A DNA stretch of 64,000 nt from Salirhabdus salicampi (GCF_024259515.1 NZ_JANBWE010000002.1:124001-188000), one strand, 5' to 3'. Positions 36,145 to 45,873 are shown, numbered from the stretch's first letter. Notes: generated by a model from the letters alone, not told the origin. Numbers and translations are program-made.

Positions 36145-36873
36145 TTATTTCTTCCAACTTTCCAACCATTCTTTCTCTTTATCTGTCAATTGTACCTCTT
36201 GTAACAAGTCCGGTCTACGTTCAAATGTTCTTTTTAACGATTGATATCTGCGCCACTCTTCAATTTTTTGATGATTGCCTGACATTAAAACATCTGGTAC
36301 TTGTAAGCCTCTATATTCTCTCGGTCTTGTATAGTGTGGATGTTCTAACAGGCCCGTTGAGAAAGAATCTTGTTGTGCTGATTCATCATTACCAAGAACA
36401 CCAGGTAATAGACGGACAACACTATCTACTACTACCATTGCTCCAAGTTCTCCACCTGTTAATACAAAGTCCCCGATTGAAATTTCATCTGTCACTAAAT
36501 GAGTTCGAATTCGCTCGTCATACCCTTCATAGTGTCCACACAAAAAGATTAAGTGTTCTTCCTGGGCAAGCTCTTCTGCCTTTTGTTGTGTATAACGCTC
36601 ACCTTGGGGACACATCAAAATAATGCGCGGCTTTGATTCCCGCTTTTGCTTTAAATGATCAACTGCATCAAATAAAGGCTGCGGAGCTAATACCATACCG
36701 GCACCACCACCGTATGGATAGTCATCTACTTTATTATGCTTGTTGTTCGTAAATTCCCGGAAATTCATTGTTTCGTATCGAAAGGCATTCGTCTCTTGTG
36801 CCTTTTTCAATATTGAAGATTGAAAAACACCCGTAAACATCTCCGGAAAGAGGGTTAAAATATCGATGTGCAT
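36145..36873 (-). CDS. trmD: TrmD, tRNA (guanine-N1-)-methyltransferase
   Basis: 242 residues. SPOUT-family enzyme making m1G37. The trefoil-knot region shows [21 protein letters not shown] and [20 protein letters not shown]; the N-terminal [13 protein letters not shown] is typical. Its ATG overlaps the rimM stop. It forms a unit with ylqD and rimM. Confidence 0.98.
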   Translation of the reverse strand: MHIDILTLFPEMFTGVFQSSILKKAQETNAFRYETMNFREFTNNKHNKVDDYPYGGGAGMVLAPQPLFDAVDHLKQKRESKPRIILMCPQGERYTQQKAEELAQEEHLIFLCGHYEGYDERIRTHLVTDEISIGDFVLTGGELGAMVVVDSVVRLLPGVLGNDESAQQDSFSTGLLEHPHYTRPREYRGLQVPDVLMSGNHQKIEEWRRYQSLKRTFERRPDLLQEVQLTDKEKEWLESWKK

Positions 36874-37391
36874 TAATCCAACAGTCCTTCCATTGGTTGG
36901 ATCGTTACTTTTTTATTATGTATATCAACGGTGCGCACTACGTCATCAATGTATGGAATGAGTAAATCTTTCCCTTTTTTCCGTTCCACGACCCATACGT
37001 CATTCGCACCAGGAGCTAACACCTCTTTAATGACACCTAACTCTTCCCCTTCATCTGTTACGACAGTACTACCAATAATTTCGTAGTAATAATATTCGCC
37101 TTCCGCTAATGGTGTAAGCTGTTCTTCCGTAACTTTAAGGGTACCACCTTTAAACCTTTCTACGTCATTGATGGAATCATATCCTTTAAAACGTAACATG
37201 TGAAAGTTTTTATGGGTTCTATAGCTGGATACTTCTAGTTCTTCTGTAATGTCACCGTTTGGCGAAACCCAGTAAAGTATACTACCTGGTTTAAACCGTT
37301 CTTCAAAGTCTGTAATTTTTACAACTTTTACTTCGCCTTTAATCCCGTGAGTATTTACGACTTTGCCAACATTAAAATACTTCTCAGTCAT
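36873..37391 (-). CDS. rimM: RimM, 16S rRNA processing / 30S maturation protein
   Basis: 172 residues. The N-terminal domain starts [20 protein letters not shown], and the C-terminal PRC-barrel domain contains [19 protein letters not shown] and [15 protein letters not shown]. It binds S19 and assists 30S head maturation. Overlaps ylqD by 4 nt. Confidence 0.97.
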   Translation of the reverse strand: MTEKYFNVGKVVNTHGIKGEVKVVKITDFEERFKPGSILYWVSPNGDITEELEVSSYRTHKNFHMLRFKGYDSINDVERFKGGTLKVTEEQLTPLAEGEYYYYEIIGSTVVTDEGEELGVIKEVLAPGANDVWVVERKKGKDLLIPYIDDVVRTVDIHNKKVTIQPMEGLLD

Positions 37392-37792
37392 AATTCATCC
37401 CCCGCAGTTTCAATCCTTATCACGATTCCGTCTTTCACAATAACAGATCGGCTTCCGGTCACGTCTTGCCATTTGTTTCCGATTTCTACTTCTACCATTT
37501 CTTCTACTTCGTCTTCTATAATTTCACTACCTATTGGTAAAATATCCAATTGTTCTAGTTGATATTCTATCCATTTCATTCGATTTTGGCGTCGGTCAAT
37601 TTCTTTTTGAAATCGTTTATCGACATCTGTTGGGGAGATGCCCTTCTTCCGTCTTAATTTACGCATCTCGAACCGTAACTGGGAACACTCATTTTCAAGA
37701 CGGGAATGTTGTTTTTCGAACTTTTCCCGGATATGTTCCTTACTTTTCTCGGTAATCACTTGTTTAACCGTCGTTGTACGTAAAAATTTCAT
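37388..37792 (-). CDS. ylqD: YlqD-like protein of unknown function
   Basis: 134 residues from the ATG at 37792 ([20 protein letters not shown]); an ATG at 37813 is also in frame but the shorter start fits the B. subtilis YlqD N-terminus as I recall it. Residues about 18-85 form a charged coiled coil ([19 protein letters not shown]...), followed by an acidic stretch ([15 protein letters not shown]) and a small beta-rich C-terminus ([26 protein letters not shown]). It is coupled to rimM; function not known. Confidence 0.85.
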   Translation of the reverse strand: MKFLRTTTVKQVITEKSKEHIREKFEKQHSRLENECSQLRFEMRKLRRKKGISPTDVDKRFQKEIDRRQNRMKWIEYQLEQLDILPIGSEIIEDEVEEMVEVEIGNKWQDVTGSRSVIVKDGIVIRIETAGDEL

Positions 37793-37831
37793 CAGGGACT
37801 CATCCCCTTTCAACTAAAACGCCCGTATTTT

Positions 37832-37860
37832 AAAAAAAGGGAAAGGTTATCCCCCTCCCC
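37832..37860 (-). terminator. Rho-independent terminator after khpA
   Basis: Minus-strand arms GGGAGGGG and CCTTTCCC (with two G-U pairs) around GATAA, followed by TTTTTTT. It ends the rpsP-khpA unit before ylqD. Confidence 0.75.
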
Positions 37861-37869
37861 AATTATACA

Positions 37870-38097
37870 TCACATGATGTCTAAAAATATTTTCTTGTTC
37901 GAATCCGATCCAGCGGCGTACACAACTGTACGAATCGCTTTTGCTATTCTCCCGTTTTTGCCAATAACCTTACCAACATCATTTTCATGAACGATTAAGT
38001 GATAACGAATTTTGTAATCCGTTTCTTCTTCCTTCACTTCAATATGCTCGGGGTGATCGACAAGCGGGCGAACAATCGTTTCGATTAAGGCTTTCAT
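37870..38097 (-). CDS. khpA: KhpA, KH-domain RNA-binding protein (YlqC)
   Basis: 75 residues consisting of a single KH domain with the GxxG loop in DVGKVIGKNGRIAKAIRTVV. In other Firmicutes KhpA pairs with KhpB (Jag/EloR) in small-RNA binding and cell elongation. It follows rpsP by 16 nt. Confidence 0.95.
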   Translation of the reverse strand: MKALIETIVRPLVDHPEHIEVKEEETDYKIRYHLIVHENDVGKVIGKNGRIAKAIRTVVYAAGSDSNKKIFLDIM

Positions 38098-38113
38098 GAT
38101 TTATCACACTACT

Positions 38114-38386
38114 TTACTTTTGATTTTTCTGTTCGTGGAACTTCTTCATGATGCCTTGCTCAGAAAATAGGTTACGTACAGTGTCGCTAGGTTTTGCACC
38201 TTTGGACATCCAATCAAGAGCTTTCTCTTCGTCAAGTTTTACCTCAGCAGGCTCAACAACCGGATTGTATGTTCCAATTTGATCAATAAAACGTCCGTCA
38301 CGAGGAGAACGTGAATCAGCAACTACTACACGATAGAAAGGGTTTCTCTTAGAACCCATACGTCTTAAGCGAATTTTTACTGCCAT
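38114..38386 (-). CDS. rpsP: 30S ribosomal protein S16
   Basis: 90 residues from the ATG at 38386 ([22 protein letters not shown]), eight bases after GGAGGTG; the longer reading from 38419 overlaps the [21 protein letters not shown] is the family motif. Confidence 0.99.
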   Translation of the reverse strand: MAVKIRLRRMGSKRNPFYRVVVADSRSPRDGRFIDQIGTYNPVVEPAEVKLDEEKALDWMSKGAKPSDTVRNLFSEQGIMKKFHEQKNQK

Positions 38387-38425
38387 GTTTATTGCACCTC
38401 CAAAAATTGTTTTACACAAGATAAG

Positions 38426-38454
38426 ATTTTAGCAGACATTTTTTCGTCTGTAAA
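38426..38454 (-). promoter_or_regulatory. Promoter of rpsP-khpA
   Basis: Minus-strand TTTACA (38449-38454), 17-bp spacer, TAAAAT (38426-38431). The spacer carries a small inverted repeat CAGAC/GTCTG. It sits between ffh and rpsP. Confidence 0.72.
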
Positions 38455-38465
38455 GTATTTTTCCA

Positions 38466-39806
38466 TTACATAAACGGAAAGTTCATTCCTTTTTTCTTAC
38501 CTTTTTTCATATTTGTCATTTGTTTCATCATTTTTTTCATATCTTCGAACTGCTTTAATAAGCGATTCACCTCTGCTACAGATGTTCCTGAGCCTTTGGC
38601 AATTCTACGCTTCCGGCTTGCATTCATCAGTTTCGGATCTATTCTTTCTTCCTTCGTCATCGATTGAATGATTGCTTCAACATGTGTGAGCTTCTTCTCA
38701 TCAAATTGGACATTCTTCATGCCTTTCATTTTGTTTGCACCTGGGATCATGCCAAGCAAATCTTCTAATGGTCCCATATCTTTCACTTGTTGCATCTGTT
38801 CCAGGAAGTCATCAAACGTAAACGACATGTCACGCATTTTTTCTTGCAGTTGTTTCGCTTTTTCTTCATCAACTGTTTCTTGTGCTTTTTCAATTAGGCT
38901 TAACACATCACCCATGCCTAGTATTCTTGAAGCCATTCGTTCAGGGTGGAATGGTTCTAGCTCGTCTAATTTTTCACCGACACCTGCAAATTTAATCGGC
39001 TTACCAGTAACAGAGCGGATAGACAACGCTGCACCACCACGAGTATCACCATCTAATTTTGTTAAAACAACACCGGTTACACCTAAACGTTCATCAAAAC
39101 TCTCTGCTACATTTACTGCATCTTGACCTGTCATCGCATCTACCACAAGGAAGATTTCATCAGGTTGGACGGCTTCCTTAATGTTAGACAGCTCATCCAT
39201 TAAGTTTTCATCAACATGAAGGCGGCCAGCAGTATCAATAATACAATAATCATTATGTTCATCTTTTGCTTGTTGAACCGCCTGCTTTGCAATATCAACA
39301 GGGTTCGCCTCTGTGCCTTTGGAGAAAACAGGCATGCTTAACTGTTTGCCAAGGGTTTCGAGTTGGTTAATCGCTGCTGGCCGATATACGTCTGCTGCTA
39401 CTAGCATAGGATTCCGGTTGTGCTTTTTCCGTAGATGATTTGCTAATTTACCCGTAGTTGTCGTTTTACCTGCACCTTGTAGACCTACCATCATAATTAC
39501 GGTTGGTGGTTTATTTGCGACTGCAATTTTACTTTGCTCTCCACCCATAAGCTCGGAAAGTTCATCTTTTACAACTTTTATCACTTGTTGTCCCGGGGTT
39601 AAACTTCCCATGACCTCCTGCCCAATGGCACGTTCTTTCACTCGTTTAATAAAGTCTTTTACAACTTTAAAGTTTACATCGGCCTCAAGTAACGCTAATC
39701 GGACTTCCCGGGTCATTTCCTTTACATCCGCTTCGGTTACCTTCCCTTTACCTTTAATCTTTTTGATCGTGTTTTGCAGACGGTCGGCTAAACCTTCAAA
39801 CGCCAT
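38466..39806 (-). CDS. ffh: Ffh, signal recognition particle GTPase
   Basis: 446 residues: N domain, G domain with GLQGAGKT at 108-115, DTAGRLHVDENLM and TKLDGDTRGG, and a Met-rich M domain at the C-terminus (MKKMMKQMTNMKKGKKKGMN) that binds 4.5S RNA and signal sequences. Encoded with ylxM upstream and close to ftsY, its receptor. Confidence 0.98.
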   Translation of the reverse strand: MAFEGLADRLQNTIKKIKGKGKVTEADVKEMTREVRLALLEADVNFKVVKDFIKRVKERAIGQEVMGSLTPGQQVIKVVKDELSELMGGEQSKIAVANKPPTVIMMVGLQGAGKTTTTGKLANHLRKKHNRNPMLVAADVYRPAAINQLETLGKQLSMPVFSKGTEANPVDIAKQAVQQAKDEHNDYCIIDTAGRLHVDENLMDELSNIKEAVQPDEIFLVVDAMTGQDAVNVAESFDERLGVTGVVLTKLDGDTRGGAALSIRSVTGKPIKFAGVGEKLDELEPFHPERMASRILGMGDVLSLIEKAQETVDEEKAKQLQEKMRDMSFTFDDFLEQMQQVKDMGPLEDLLGMIPGANKMKGMKNVQFDEKKLTHVEAIIQSMTKEERIDPKLMNASRKRRIAKGSGTSVAEVNRLLKQFEDMKKMMKQMTNMKKGKKKGMNFPFM

Positions 39807-39820
39807 AATAAGCCGCCCTC

Positions 39821-40153
39821 CTATTCAAGTTTTTCAAGTTGCTCGACGATAGCCAGCAACTCGTCCTTATTTGTAACGTCTTCCTCCAACTTCGCACGTA
39901 ATTGGCGGATATGGAATTTTCTTTGTTGAAATTTCTCATAAAGAAGCAACTTCTCTTCATACTCTTCCAACATTGTTTCTGTACGTCTAATGTTATCATA
40001 TACGGCTTGACGACTAACATTGAAAGATTCGGCGATTTCACCAAGGGAGTAATCTTCCAAATAATACATCTCCATGTAATTACTCTGTTTAGCCGTCAAC
40101 AACTGTTGGTAGAAATCAAATAAATAATTGATTCTCGTCGTTTTTTCTAACAA
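39821..40153 (-). CDS. ylxM: YlxM, putative HTH protein stimulating SRP
   Basis: 110 residues of the UPF0122 family. Helix-turn-helix-like motif in [28 protein letters not shown] (about 29-56), then a charged helix. YlxM proteins sit next to ffh and in streptococci interact with the SRP. 14 nt from ffh, so probably cotranscribed. Start codon TTG/ATG region: [11 protein letters not shown] reads from 40153 as TTG behind AAGGGGTGCTCGCA. Confidence 0.93.
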   Translation of the reverse strand: MLEKTTRINYLFDFYQQLLTAKQSNYMEMYYLEDYSLGEIAESFNVSRQAVYDNIRRTETMLEEYEEKLLLYEKFQQRKFHIRQLRAKLEEDVTNKDELLAIVEQLEKLE

Positions 40154-40176
40154 ATGCGAGCACCCCTTGTTAAGTG

Positions 40177-40237
40177 AAATGCCTTTACAATATCGTATCT
40201 AATCCCTTTACTTCATGTCAAGGTATAGAAGGCATTT
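40177..40237 (-). promoter_or_regulatory. ylxM-ffh promoter flanked by a 9-bp inverted repeat
   Basis: Minus-strand TTGACA (40216-40221), 18-bp spacer, TACGAT (40192-40197). Arms AAATGCCTT and AAGGCATTT (40229-40237 and 40177-40185) enclose the whole promoter at a distance of 43 bp. The repeat may be an operator; the 40229-40237 arm also covers the ftsY stop codon. Confidence 0.6.
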
Positions 40238-41222
40238 ATTCTTCTTCTATCATTCCAGCAAACAATCCGTAAACAAAAGCATGGGCATCAAAAGTTTGTA
40301 AGTCCGTTATTTGTTCACCTAACCCTACGAATTTTACTGGTATATTTAATTCATGACGAATGGCAAGAACAATTCCACCTTTTGCTGTTCCATCTAATTT
40401 CGTTAAAACAATTCCAGATACGTCTGTTGAAGCAGAAAAAGTCTTCGCTTGGCTAAGAGCATTTTGCCCTGTTGTTGCATCCAAAACGAGCAATACTTCG
40501 TGAGGTGCATCTGGGACTTCACGTGTAATAACCCGCTTCACCTTTTCTAGTTCGTTCATTAAATTCACTTTATTTTGTAATCTACCTGCTGTATCACAGA
40601 GAAGAACATCCACCCCACGGGACTTAGCGGCTTGGACAGCATCATACATGACTGCTGCTGGATCACTACCTTCACTATGCTTAATAACATCTACTCCTAC
40701 ACGATCGCCCCAAACGTCCAACTGATCAATTGCACCTGCACGGAATGTATCTCCTGCAGCTAATAGGACAGACTTTCCTTCACTTCTCAACTTGTGAGCA
40801 AGTTTACCGATTGTCGTTGTTTTTCCAACACCGTTAACACCAACAAATAAAATAATCGATAGGCCGTTTTCATTTAAGTTTAGTTCCTCGACATCTTCAC
40901 TATCTTTTCCGTAGTAGATGTCTACTAGTTTTTCAGAGATCACTTCTTTTACTTGTGAAGTATCTTTAATGTTTCGTCGCTTCACTTCCATTTCCAACTG
41001 TTCAATGAGGTCCATAACGGTTTGAACACCGACATCAGCACCGATTAAAATTTCTTCTAGTTCTTCAAAGAATTCTTCATCTACTGTACGGTACTTTGCA
41101 ACTAAGTCATTCACTTTTGTTGTAAATGAATTCCGGGTTTTCGTTAGACCGTCTTTAAACTTACCCGTTACTTGATCCGTTTGTTGACTAAATTTATCTT
41201 TTAGTTTATTAAAGAAACTCAT
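40236..41222 (-). CDS. ftsY: FtsY, signal recognition particle receptor
   Basis: 328 residues, short Gram-positive form with a brief charged N-terminus instead of a long acidic A domain. P-loop GVNGVGKT at 128-135, DTAGRLQNKVNLMNEL and TKLDGTAKGG as in Ffh. It docks SRP-ribosome complexes to the membrane. 14 nt downstream of smc. Confidence 0.98.
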   Translation of the reverse strand: MSFFNKLKDKFSQQTDQVTGKFKDGLTKTRNSFTTKVNDLVAKYRTVDEEFFEELEEILIGADVGVQTVMDLIEQLEMEVKRRNIKDTSQVKEVISEKLVDIYYGKDSEDVEELNLNENGLSIILFVGVNGVGKTTTIGKLAHKLRSEGKSVLLAAGDTFRAGAIDQLDVWGDRVGVDVIKHSEGSDPAAVMYDAVQAAKSRGVDVLLCDTAGRLQNKVNLMNELEKVKRVITREVPDAPHEVLLVLDATTGQNALSQAKTFSASTDVSGIVLTKLDGTAKGGIVLAIRHELNIPVKFVGLGEQITDLQTFDAHAFVYGLFAGMIEEE

Positions 41223-41236
41223 TTGGAACTTCCTTT

Positions 41237-44200
41237 CTAGGCTTGTATTACTTCTTCTGTTTCTTCTAATCGAACAGATACCATTTTCGAAACACCAGAC
41301 TCTTGCATCGTTACACCATAGAGGACATCCGCTTCTTCCATTGTACCTTTACGATGTGTAATAACAATAAACTGAGTCTCCTCACTGAAGACTTTCAAAT
41401 ACTTAGCAAACCGGTTAACATTTGCTTCATCTAGTGCAGCCTCCACCTCATCTAAAACACAAAATGGCACCGGGCGAACCCGTAAAATCGCGAACAGTAG
41501 CGCAATTGCCGTTAAAGCACGCTCTCCACCTGATAACAATCCTAAATGCTGCAGCTTTTTCCCTGGTGGCTGTGCTACAATATCGACCCCAGTTTCCAGG
41601 AGGTTCGTTTTGTCTGTTAATGTTAAACTAGCACGTCCACCGCCGAACAACTCTTTAAATACAATACTAAATTCTTCTTGGATTTGGGAGAACGTATGGT
41701 CAAACCTTCTAACCATCTCCTCGTCCATTTCCCGGATTACTGTATATAACGTTTCTTTCGCTTCGATTAAATCATTCTGTTGGTCCGTCAGGAACTGATA
41801 ACGCTCCTTTATACGTTCATATTCTTCAATTGCACCTAGATTCACAGTACCAAGACTCTCTATTTCCCGTTTTATTTGTTTTACGGTTTGCTTGGCTTGT
41901 TCAATATGCTCTGTTTTTCCGTAAGTTTGCCTTGCTTTTTCGTATGTTAATACATATTCTTCCTGAAGTTGATGGAGGCGATTTTCTAACTCAACATCGA
42001 GGCGGTTAGCCTTAACCTCTTTATCTTGTATTTCCTTTGTGAATTGTTGGTATAAGCGGCTCTTTTCTTTTATTTCCCGCTCCATATCTTCAGACAGTTT
42101 CATTCGTTGCTGACGCTCTTCTCGTTTTTGTTGGAGTTTTAATTCTGTGCTCGTTTTATCTTGACTCATTTCATCTGTTTTGGCCGCAATGTCTTCTGCG
42201 GAAGAACTATCTTCCTTAATGCGGTCTAATTCTCTCATTTGTTGATCAATGGTGACGATTTGTTCACGTAATTCTTCTTTCTGTTGTCGTAATTGGTTTA
42301 CTTTTTCTCGCTGATTGTTGACTTCACCATCTTGCCCAGCAAGAATAACCTTCAATTCATTAAACTGTTCTTGCAGTTTTTCTTTATTGGATTGTTGATT
42401 CGACTTTTCTTCAGTCAGTTGATTGACTTGGTCTTGTATCCGTTTCGATTGTATTTCAATCTCTTGTAAACGTTCAGCGACTTCTTTTTTCGAGCTTACT
42501 AACTTTTCTTCATCTTCAACAAATTGGGATTGTTCTTGATCATATATTGTTAAATGTTCATTAACATTCGCCAATTTCATTTCGATTTCCCGTTTCTGAC
42601 CATCTACACGATGTGCTTTTGCTTTTAGTTCGTCTAACTGTTGTTCTTTCCCAATCAACTGCTGCTCACTTCGTTTTATTTTCTCTCTTTGCGAAGCAAT
42701 TTCCTCTTCAAATTCTTTCGTTTTTTGTTCATAATCTGTAAGCTTTTCGATAATTTGTGTTAATTCTTTCTCTCTTGTAAAAAGGGAATTGTTTGTTTTT
42801 TTACGAGCACCACCAGACATCGAACCACCTGGATTGACAACATCCCCATCAAGGGTAACGACACGGTAACGACGACCCGTGGAAGCAGCAATCTCATTTG
42901 CTTCGCTCAAGGACTTCGCAATGAGAATATTGCCTAACAAAGACTTTATGATCGGCTCGTATTGTGGATCATATTGGATTAAGTCAGCTCCCACTCCGAC
43001 ATAGCCTCGACTTTTCTGTACATGTTCACGGATACTTGATGGGAGTTCCTTTGATTGTATCGTACTTAACGGCAAGAAAGTTGCTCGTCCATTATTGGAT
43101 GTTTTTAACCACTGGATTGCCTGTCTCGCTCTCGATTCATCTGCTACAACGATATGCTGCGCCTGCGCACCGAGTGCAGTCTCAATTGTTGTTAAATATT
43201 GATTCGGAATATCGATTAGTTCAGCAACGGCTCCGTGAATCCCTTTTAATTGATTTCGTTTGCTCGCTTTAAGAACGGCTTTCACCCCATGAAAGAAGCC
43301 AGAAAAGTCTTCCTTCATCTCTTCTAACATTTCTTTCTTGGAACGAAGCTTTTCTAGGAGTTGATATCCTTGATTCAGTTTTTGCTCATTATTTTGTAAC
43401 TCTTGCTTTTCAGCTTCATATTGTTGCTTCATTTCGACAAAAACTCGCTCTTCTTCTGCCTGTATTTCCACAACTTCTTTATATTGAGTTTCCATTTCTT
43501 CTCGCTCTACCTCAATATTGTCCCTTTGTGACAATAAGCCTTGGAACCGTTCTGCAAGACGAGTTTGCTTTGCTTTCATTTGTTCCAGTTGGCGCTCAAT
43601 GCTTTGAATTTCATTCCGTTTGGCTGCCTGCTCATTCAAGCTTTCAATATAATCACTTTTTAACTCTTCAATCTTATCTTCCACATTTTCCTGTAAAAGA
43701 GACATTTTCTCTTCCATGGACGCAATTTGTTTTTTCGTTTCGTTCCTCTTTTCGACAAAGGAAGCTAACGTTCTTTCTTCAGTTGCTAACTTCTCTTTTA
43801 CTTCTGTTAATTTATGGTTTGTCTTCACTTGTTCTTGTGTAAGCTTGTCTTTATTTTCTTCATAATGTTTCAACCGTTCATGAAAAAGCCGTTTTTGGCC
43901 TTCTAAATGTTCCAGTTCCTTCGTTAACGTTAACAAACTGTTTTGCAACTGTTCAATTTGTTGATCTAAATGTTGTAAATCGTGTTTTTCCTTTGCATGT
44001 TTTGCCTCATCTTGTTGAATCTCCGTCTGTTTATGTATTGCATTTTCCTTCTTTTGCTCAATTTCTGCTAGTAGAGCATCCCACTGAGACTTTAACACTT
44101 CAATCTCTGTTACAAGTAAGGAGACTTCATGATGTTTTAATTGATCTTTTTTCTCTAAATATTCCTTTGCTACCTGTGCTTGTTTTTCTAAAGGTCCAAT

Positions 44201-44803
44201 ATGTCCTTCGATTTCATGAATAATATCTTCGACTCGATTTAAATTTTCTTGTGTTTCATCTAGTTTCAGCTCGGCTTTCTTTTTCCGTTGCTTATATTTT
44301 AACACACCTGCTGCTTCTTCAAAGATGGACCGTCTTTCTTCAGCCTTAGAACTTAATATTTCTTCTACTTTTCCTTGACTAATGATGGAAAATGCTTCCT
44401 TACCAAGACCAGAGTCCATAAATAATTCAACAATATCCTTCAAGCGACAAGCCTGTTGATTAATGTAAAATTCACTTTCTCCTGAACGGTACACCCGTCT
44501 TGTAATGCTTACTTCCTGATAGTCAATTGGAAGTGCATGGTCAGAATTATCCAACGTTAACGCCACTTCAGCAAAGTTCAATGGTTTTCGTGAATCACTA
44601 CCTGCAAAAATAACGTCCTCCATTTTGGAACCACGTAACGATTTTGCTGACTGTTCACCTAACACCCAACGGATTGCATCAGTAATATTACTTTTCCCAC
44701 TACCATTAGGTCCAACAACTGCTGTAACACCTTGGACAAAGTCAACTGATATTCGATCTGCAAACGATTTAAATCCGACTGTATCTAAACGTTTGAGGAA
44801 CAT
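41237..44803 (-). CDS. smc: SMC, chromosome partition ATPase
   Basis: 1188 residues. Walker A GPNGSGKS at 31-38, two long coiled coils (about 170-500 and 670-1010), the hinge near 515-665 (LKGIHGAVAELIDIPNQYLTTIETALGAQAQHIVV), and C-terminal signature and Walker B: LQHLGLLSGGERALTAIALLFA and VLDEVEAALDEANV. It condenses and segregates the chromosome with ScpA and ScpB. Full length. Confidence 0.99.
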   Translation of the reverse strand: MFLKRLDTVGFKSFADRISVDFVQGVTAVVGPNGSGKSNITDAIRWVLGEQSAKSLRGSKMEDVIFAGSDSRKPLNFAEVALTLDNSDHALPIDYQEVSITRRVYRSGESEFYINQQACRLKDIVELFMDSGLGKEAFSIISQGKVEEILSSKAEERRSIFEEAAGVLKYKQRKKKAELKLDETQENLNRVEDIIHEIEGHIGPLEKQAQVAKEYLEKKDQLKHHEVSLLVTEIEVLKSQWDALLAEIEQKKENAIHKQTEIQQDEAKHAKEKHDLQHLDQQIEQLQNSLLTLTKELEHLEGQKRLFHERLKHYEENKDKLTQEQVKTNHKLTEVKEKLATEERTLASFVEKRNETKKQIASMEEKMSLLQENVEDKIEELKSDYIESLNEQAAKRNEIQSIERQLEQMKAKQTRLAERFQGLLSQRDNIEVEREEMETQYKEVVEIQAEEERVFVEMKQQYEAEKQELQNNEQKLNQGYQLLEKLRSKKEMLEEMKEDFSGFFHGVKAVLKASKRNQLKGIHGAVAELIDIPNQYLTTIETALGAQAQHIVVADESRARQAIQWLKTSNNGRATFLPLSTIQSKELPSSIREHVQKSRGYVGVGADLIQYDPQYEPIIKSLLGNILIAKSLSEANEIAASTGRRYRVVTLDGDVVNPGGSMSGGARKKTNNSLFTREKELTQIIEKLTDYEQKTKEFEEEIASQREKIKRSEQQLIGKEQQLDELKAKAHRVDGQKREIEMKLANVNEHLTIYDQEQSQFVEDEEKLVSSKKEVAERLQEIEIQSKRIQDQVNQLTEEKSNQQSNKEKLQEQFNELKVILAGQDGEVNNQREKVNQLRQQKEELREQIVTIDQQMRELDRIKEDSSSAEDIAAKTDEMSQDKTSTELKLQQKREERQQRMKLSEDMEREIKEKSRLYQQFTKEIQDKEVKANRLDVELENRLHQLQEEYVLTYEKARQTYGKTEHIEQAKQTVKQIKREIESLGTVNLGAIEEYERIKERYQFLTDQQNDLIEAKETLYTVIREMDEEMVRRFDHTFSQIQEEFSIVFKELFGGGRASLTLTDKTNLLETGVDIVAQPPGKKLQHLGLLSGGERALTAIALLFAILRVRPVPFCVLDEVEAALDEANVNRFAKYLKVFSEETQFIVITHRKGTMEEADVLYGVTMQESGVSKMVSVRLEETEEVIQA

Positions 44804-44842
44804 ATTTTTTCCTCCTACACACTAAAAATATTTCTTATACTG

Positions 44843-44871
44843 TTTCCTTTTTAACTAGTTTATTTTATCAT
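44843..44871 (+). promoter_or_regulatory. Possible promoter of the yfkK-like gene
   Basis: Plus-strand TTTCCT (44843-44848), 17-bp spacer, TATCAT (44866-44871), in the 113-nt gap between the divergent smc and yfkK-like genes. The -35 is weak. Confidence 0.4.
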
Positions 44872-44916
44872 AGATTGTAAATGTTAAGAAGTAACCATAT
44901 TGAAGGAGATGTTATT

Positions 44917-45141
44917 GTGTCTTTACAAGAAGCAACTGCAGAAAATTTAAAATTTATCATTGACGATCTTGCAGAAAGGCTACAAGTGATAAACCGTTCC
45001 ATTCTTGACCCTGACCATTATGATATGGATCACTACGATGAAATTAAATCTCTTTATGATATGGTCGTTAGTAGAGGACAAATTAGCGTTTCCGAAATAC
45101 ACGCTATTATTGAAGAATTAAAAAAATACCGCAAAAAATAG
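44917..45141 (+). CDS. yfkK: YfkK-like protein, UPF0435 family
   Basis: 74 residues from GTG 44917 (VSLQEATAENLKFIIDDLAERL), placed just after GAAGGAGATGTTATT. LQVINRSILDPDHYDMDHYDEIKSLYDMV and SVSEIHAIIEELKKYRKK closely resemble B. subtilis YfkK. Function unknown; small, helical and soluble. It is in the opposite direction to all neighbours, between smc and rnc, where B. subtilis has no gene; so it has been inserted or moved. It is convergent with rnc. Confidence 0.9.
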   Translation: MSLQEATAENLKFIIDDLAERLQVINRSILDPDHYDMDHYDEIKSLYDMVVSRGQISVSEIHAIIEELKKYRKK

Positions 45142-45175
45142 CACCCGGCTTAAGAGTCCGGGTGCTTTCTTTCTA
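45138..45175. terminator. Bidirectional terminator shared by the yfkK-like gene and rnc
   Basis: Perfect 9-bp stem AGCACCCGG/CCGGGTGCT around CTTAAGAGT. On the plus strand it is followed by TTCTTTCT; on the minus strand by ATTTTTT. The rnc stop codon (TAA, 45150-45152) is in the loop, and the last rnc codons form part of one arm. Confidence 0.88.
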
Positions 45176-45848
45176 GTTTACGCAAAGCTTTTTTTGCAGC
45201 CATTTGTTCTGCTTCTTTTTTTGTTTTACCACTACCTTCTCCGAACTTTTCTTCATCAATCCGTACTTCGGCAATGAAAATCCGGTTATGGGCAGGACCA
45301 CTCTCGTTTACAATGTCATATTCAATCTCACTCTTTTTATCTTGTTGCACCTTTTCTTGCAATAAGCTTTTAAAATCCATCGCATGCGAAAAAGCACCTT
45401 CCTGAATCTTCGGAAAGACATGGGTTTCCAAGAAATGAAGAACATCAGTAAAATTTTGATCTAAGTATAGCGCACCTACAAATGCCTCAAACACATCTGC
45501 CAGTAATGCCGGGCGGTGGCGTCCACCTGTCATTTCTTCACCTTTTCCAAGTAGAACGTGATCACTAAAATCTAATTCTTCAGCGAAGTTGACGAGTGCT
45601 GGTTCACAAACTATGGATGCCCGTAATTTCGTCAGTTCCCCTTCACTCATGGCTGGATATTTACGGTATAAATATTGGGATACAGCTAGTTCTAGTACAG
45701 CGTCCCCTAAAAATTCCAGTCGTTCATTATCCTCATAGTCCTTCTTACGATGCTCATTCACATATGATGAATGGGTAAAAGCGGTCCGAATTAATTTTTC
45801 GTTATTAAATTTCACACCTGTTCGTTCTTCTAATTGCTTTTTATCCAC
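45150..45848 (-). CDS. rnc: Rnc, ribonuclease III
   Basis: 232 residues from GTG 45848 (SD GGTGGAG). Catalytic signature [12 protein letters not shown] with E45 and D49; second metal-site residues D118 and E121 ([16 protein letters not shown]). C-terminal dsRNA-binding domain ([17 protein letters not shown]...[18 protein letters not shown]). It processes rRNA, the SRP RNA and double-stranded RNA. Confidence 0.98.
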   Translation of the reverse strand: MDKKQLEERTGVKFNNEKLIRTAFTHSSYVNEHRKKDYEDNERLEFLGDAVLELAVSQYLYRKYPAMSEGELTKLRASIVCEPALVNFAEELDFSDHVLLGKGEEMTGGRHRPALLADVFEAFVGALYLDQNFTDVLHFLETHVFPKIQEGAFSHAMDFKSLLQEKVQQDKKSEIEYDIVNESGPAHNRIFIAEVRIDEEKFGEGSGKTKKEAEQMAAKKALRKLERKHPDS

Positions 45849-45873
45849 AATAACTCCACCTTTAAAAACAGGT

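Noticed and set aside
35781-36623. A 280-codon open frame on the plus strand across rplS, its leader and trmD
   Set aside because: It runs antisense to two certain genes, has no Shine-Dalgarno and its translation resembles no protein family; it is a shadow of the coding bias on the other strand.
42964-43842. Plus-strand open frames of about 100 codons inside smc, and similar ones across other long genes
   Set aside because: They lie wholly inside conserved minus-strand genes, lack start signals and have compositions expected from antisense reading of coiled-coil regions.
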